DNA from: an uncultured Clostridia bacterium
Lineage (GTDB): Bacteria > Bacillota > Clostridia > Oscillospirales > CAG-272
Length of the DNA: 5,569 bases
Assembly: GCA_947624945.1 (NCBI GenBank)
Contig: CANQMJ010000148.1
Location: 1-5,569 of the forward strand
Direction: 5' to 3'
The position numbers were made by a program, and so were the translations under genes. Under the pieces are notes generated by a model. The model was not told the origin of the DNA. It saw only the letters and a program-made list of their open reading frames with translations, and ran no database searches. Shown one piece after another: positions 4,713 through 5,569 of the stretch (positions are counted from its first letter, which is position 1; the number at the start of each line of letters is the position of its first letter).

Positions 4713-5569
4713 TTACCCTCCGTACACGTCGAAATCGCGCGTTTTGTTTTCGTCGACGAGCATCTCCGCGACGTCGCTGTTCGCGTATATGACGTGCGCG
4801 TCGAACGGGACCGCGTACGCGCCCGACGACTTGTAAACGGGACCGTGCGCGCCGAAAATGACGGTGTCGGCGCACGACGACGCGTCGACGAGATAGCAGT
4901 ACACATCGCTCTCGTGCGCGGACGCGCCTATGTATAAAACGCTTTCGCCGTCAACGTCGAGCGCGAACGCAACGACGGGATGCGTCGAACGGTGCAGCAT
5001 CGTGCGAGGCACCGTGTCGACGGCGGCGCCGCCGACCGATATGCGCTGTCCGCGCTCGTAGTCGCGCACGTCGACGCCGAGGCTGTGCGCGGCGTCGGTG
5101 ATTGACTCGTATACGGCCGCTTCCGTGTCGGTCCCGGGCACGGGCAGGTAGATGATGTCGACATATTCGCGGCGGCACAGCTTGCCGACAGTTCTGATGT
5201 GGCGGTTGTGCAGATGCGTCAAAAGGAGCGCATAAACGCGCTCGGCGCCGCTATCCTTCGCCTTTTCGACCGCCTCAGATATTACGCCCCACGACCCGTC
5301 GCCGACATCGACGACGAGCATGCCGCCTCCCACGTCCGTCACAGCGACGGCGTCGTTCTTCTTCGAGTTTTCATATATTATATCGACATTGCCGCCGCGA
5401 ATGACGGCGGAATATACCGCGAGCGCGAAAAACACGCATGCGGCGCATATCAGGGCGCGCAGCGCGCGTTTCTTCGACAGTACGAGCGCAGCGGCGAGCA
5501 AAAGCGCTATCGCGACTACCGCCGCCATGCCGAGCGCGCCGCCGACGTAAAATCGCGGAGAAAATGTTG
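4713..5569 (-). CDS. ComEC-like membrane protein, C-terminal part with degenerate MBL domain, 5' partial
   Basis: The frame is open to the right window edge (FSPRFYVGGALG precedes the ATG at 5528), so the start lies outside. Residues below count from that ATG. Hydrophobic helices at about 1-17 and 23-42 are followed by a soluble domain (about 45-271) in the place of the beta-lactamase fold of ComEC/Rec2 proteins. ComEC forms the DNA channel in natural transformation, with this domain outside the membrane. The domain shows DVGDGSW (74-80, for 'DVGQGD'), THLHNRH (104-110), LYIGASAHESD (198-208) and FGAHGPV (225-231). Compared with the usual HxHxDH, GD and HHGS, the Asp of HxHxDH is Arg, GD is GA and the first His of HHG is Ala, so metal binding is probably lost. 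It could be a ComEC relative, or a separate protein with a similar end; the N-terminal channel region is not visible. Confidence 0.7.
   Translation of the reverse strand, partial: TFSPRFYVGGALGMAAVVAIALLLAAALVLSKKRALRALICAACVFFALAVYSAVIRGGNVDIIYENSKKNDAVAVTDVGGGMLVVDVGDGSWGVISEAVEKAKDSGAERVYALLLTHLHNRHIRTVGKLCRREYVDIIYLPVPGTDTEAAVYESITDAAHSLGVDVRDYERGQRISVGGAAVDTVPRTMLHRSTHPVVAFALDVDGESVLYIGASAHESDVYCYLVDASSCADTVIFGAHGPVYKSSGAYAVPFDAHVIYANSDVAEMLVDENKTRDFDVYGG

Noticed and set aside
1..5569. CRISPR array, tRNA, rRNA or transposase gene
   Set aside because: No regularly spaced direct repeats, no cloverleaf or rRNA-like sequence, and no transposase or integrase motif was found on either strand.

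Overview
The window looks like a GC-rich member of the Clostridia (an uncultured gut-type Firmicute is my best guess). The signs are AGGAGG-type ribosome binding sites, textbook sigma-A promoters, a DUF2975 + YozG-type regulator pair, a YfcE-type phosphodiesterase and a ComEC-like protein. Genus is not assignable from the sequence alone. Both window edges cut through genes.

Layout. (1) Positions 3-947, plus strand: the 3' part of a histidine-kinase-like protein with a degenerate ATPase domain. (2) 822-2038, minus strand: three tightly packed genes of unknown function (73, 170 and about 160 residues) that converge on gene 1 and overlap its 3' end by 126 bases. (3) 2142-2630, plus strand: a complete YfcE/MJ0936-type metallophosphoesterase followed by a small terminator. 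(4) 2631-3601: almost 1 kb without a credible protein gene. It holds two diverged copies of a roughly 165-bp repeat in inverted orientation, several strong palindromes, and between the repeats a probable small RNA gene on the minus strand. That gene has a perfect TTGACA-N17-TATAAT promoter with an extended -10 and ends about 170 nt later at a hairpin plus U-tract. (5) 3602-4706, plus strand: a well-defined operon of a DUF2975 membrane protein, a YozG-type HTH regulator and a 100-residue membrane protein. It has a near-consensus promoter, a palindrome just upstream of the -35, a hairpin that puts the Shine-Dalgarno in its loop, and a strong terminator. (6) 4713-5569, minus strand: the C-terminal part of a ComEC-like membrane protein whose beta-lactamase-fold domain has lost several metal ligands.

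How it fits together. The best-understood unit is the DUF2975/HTH operon: a small membrane protein translationally coupled to a Cro/CI-type repressor, which probably autoregulates, plus a third membrane protein. The three-gene minus-strand operon is a set of small hypothetical proteins with acidic/alanine-rich linkers and a hydrophobic C-terminal segment in the last one; it may act at the membrane, but its function is unknown. The most interesting part is the non-coding region, where an unclassified, strongly promoted RNA with repeated C-rich motifs lies between inverted copies of an intergenic repeat.
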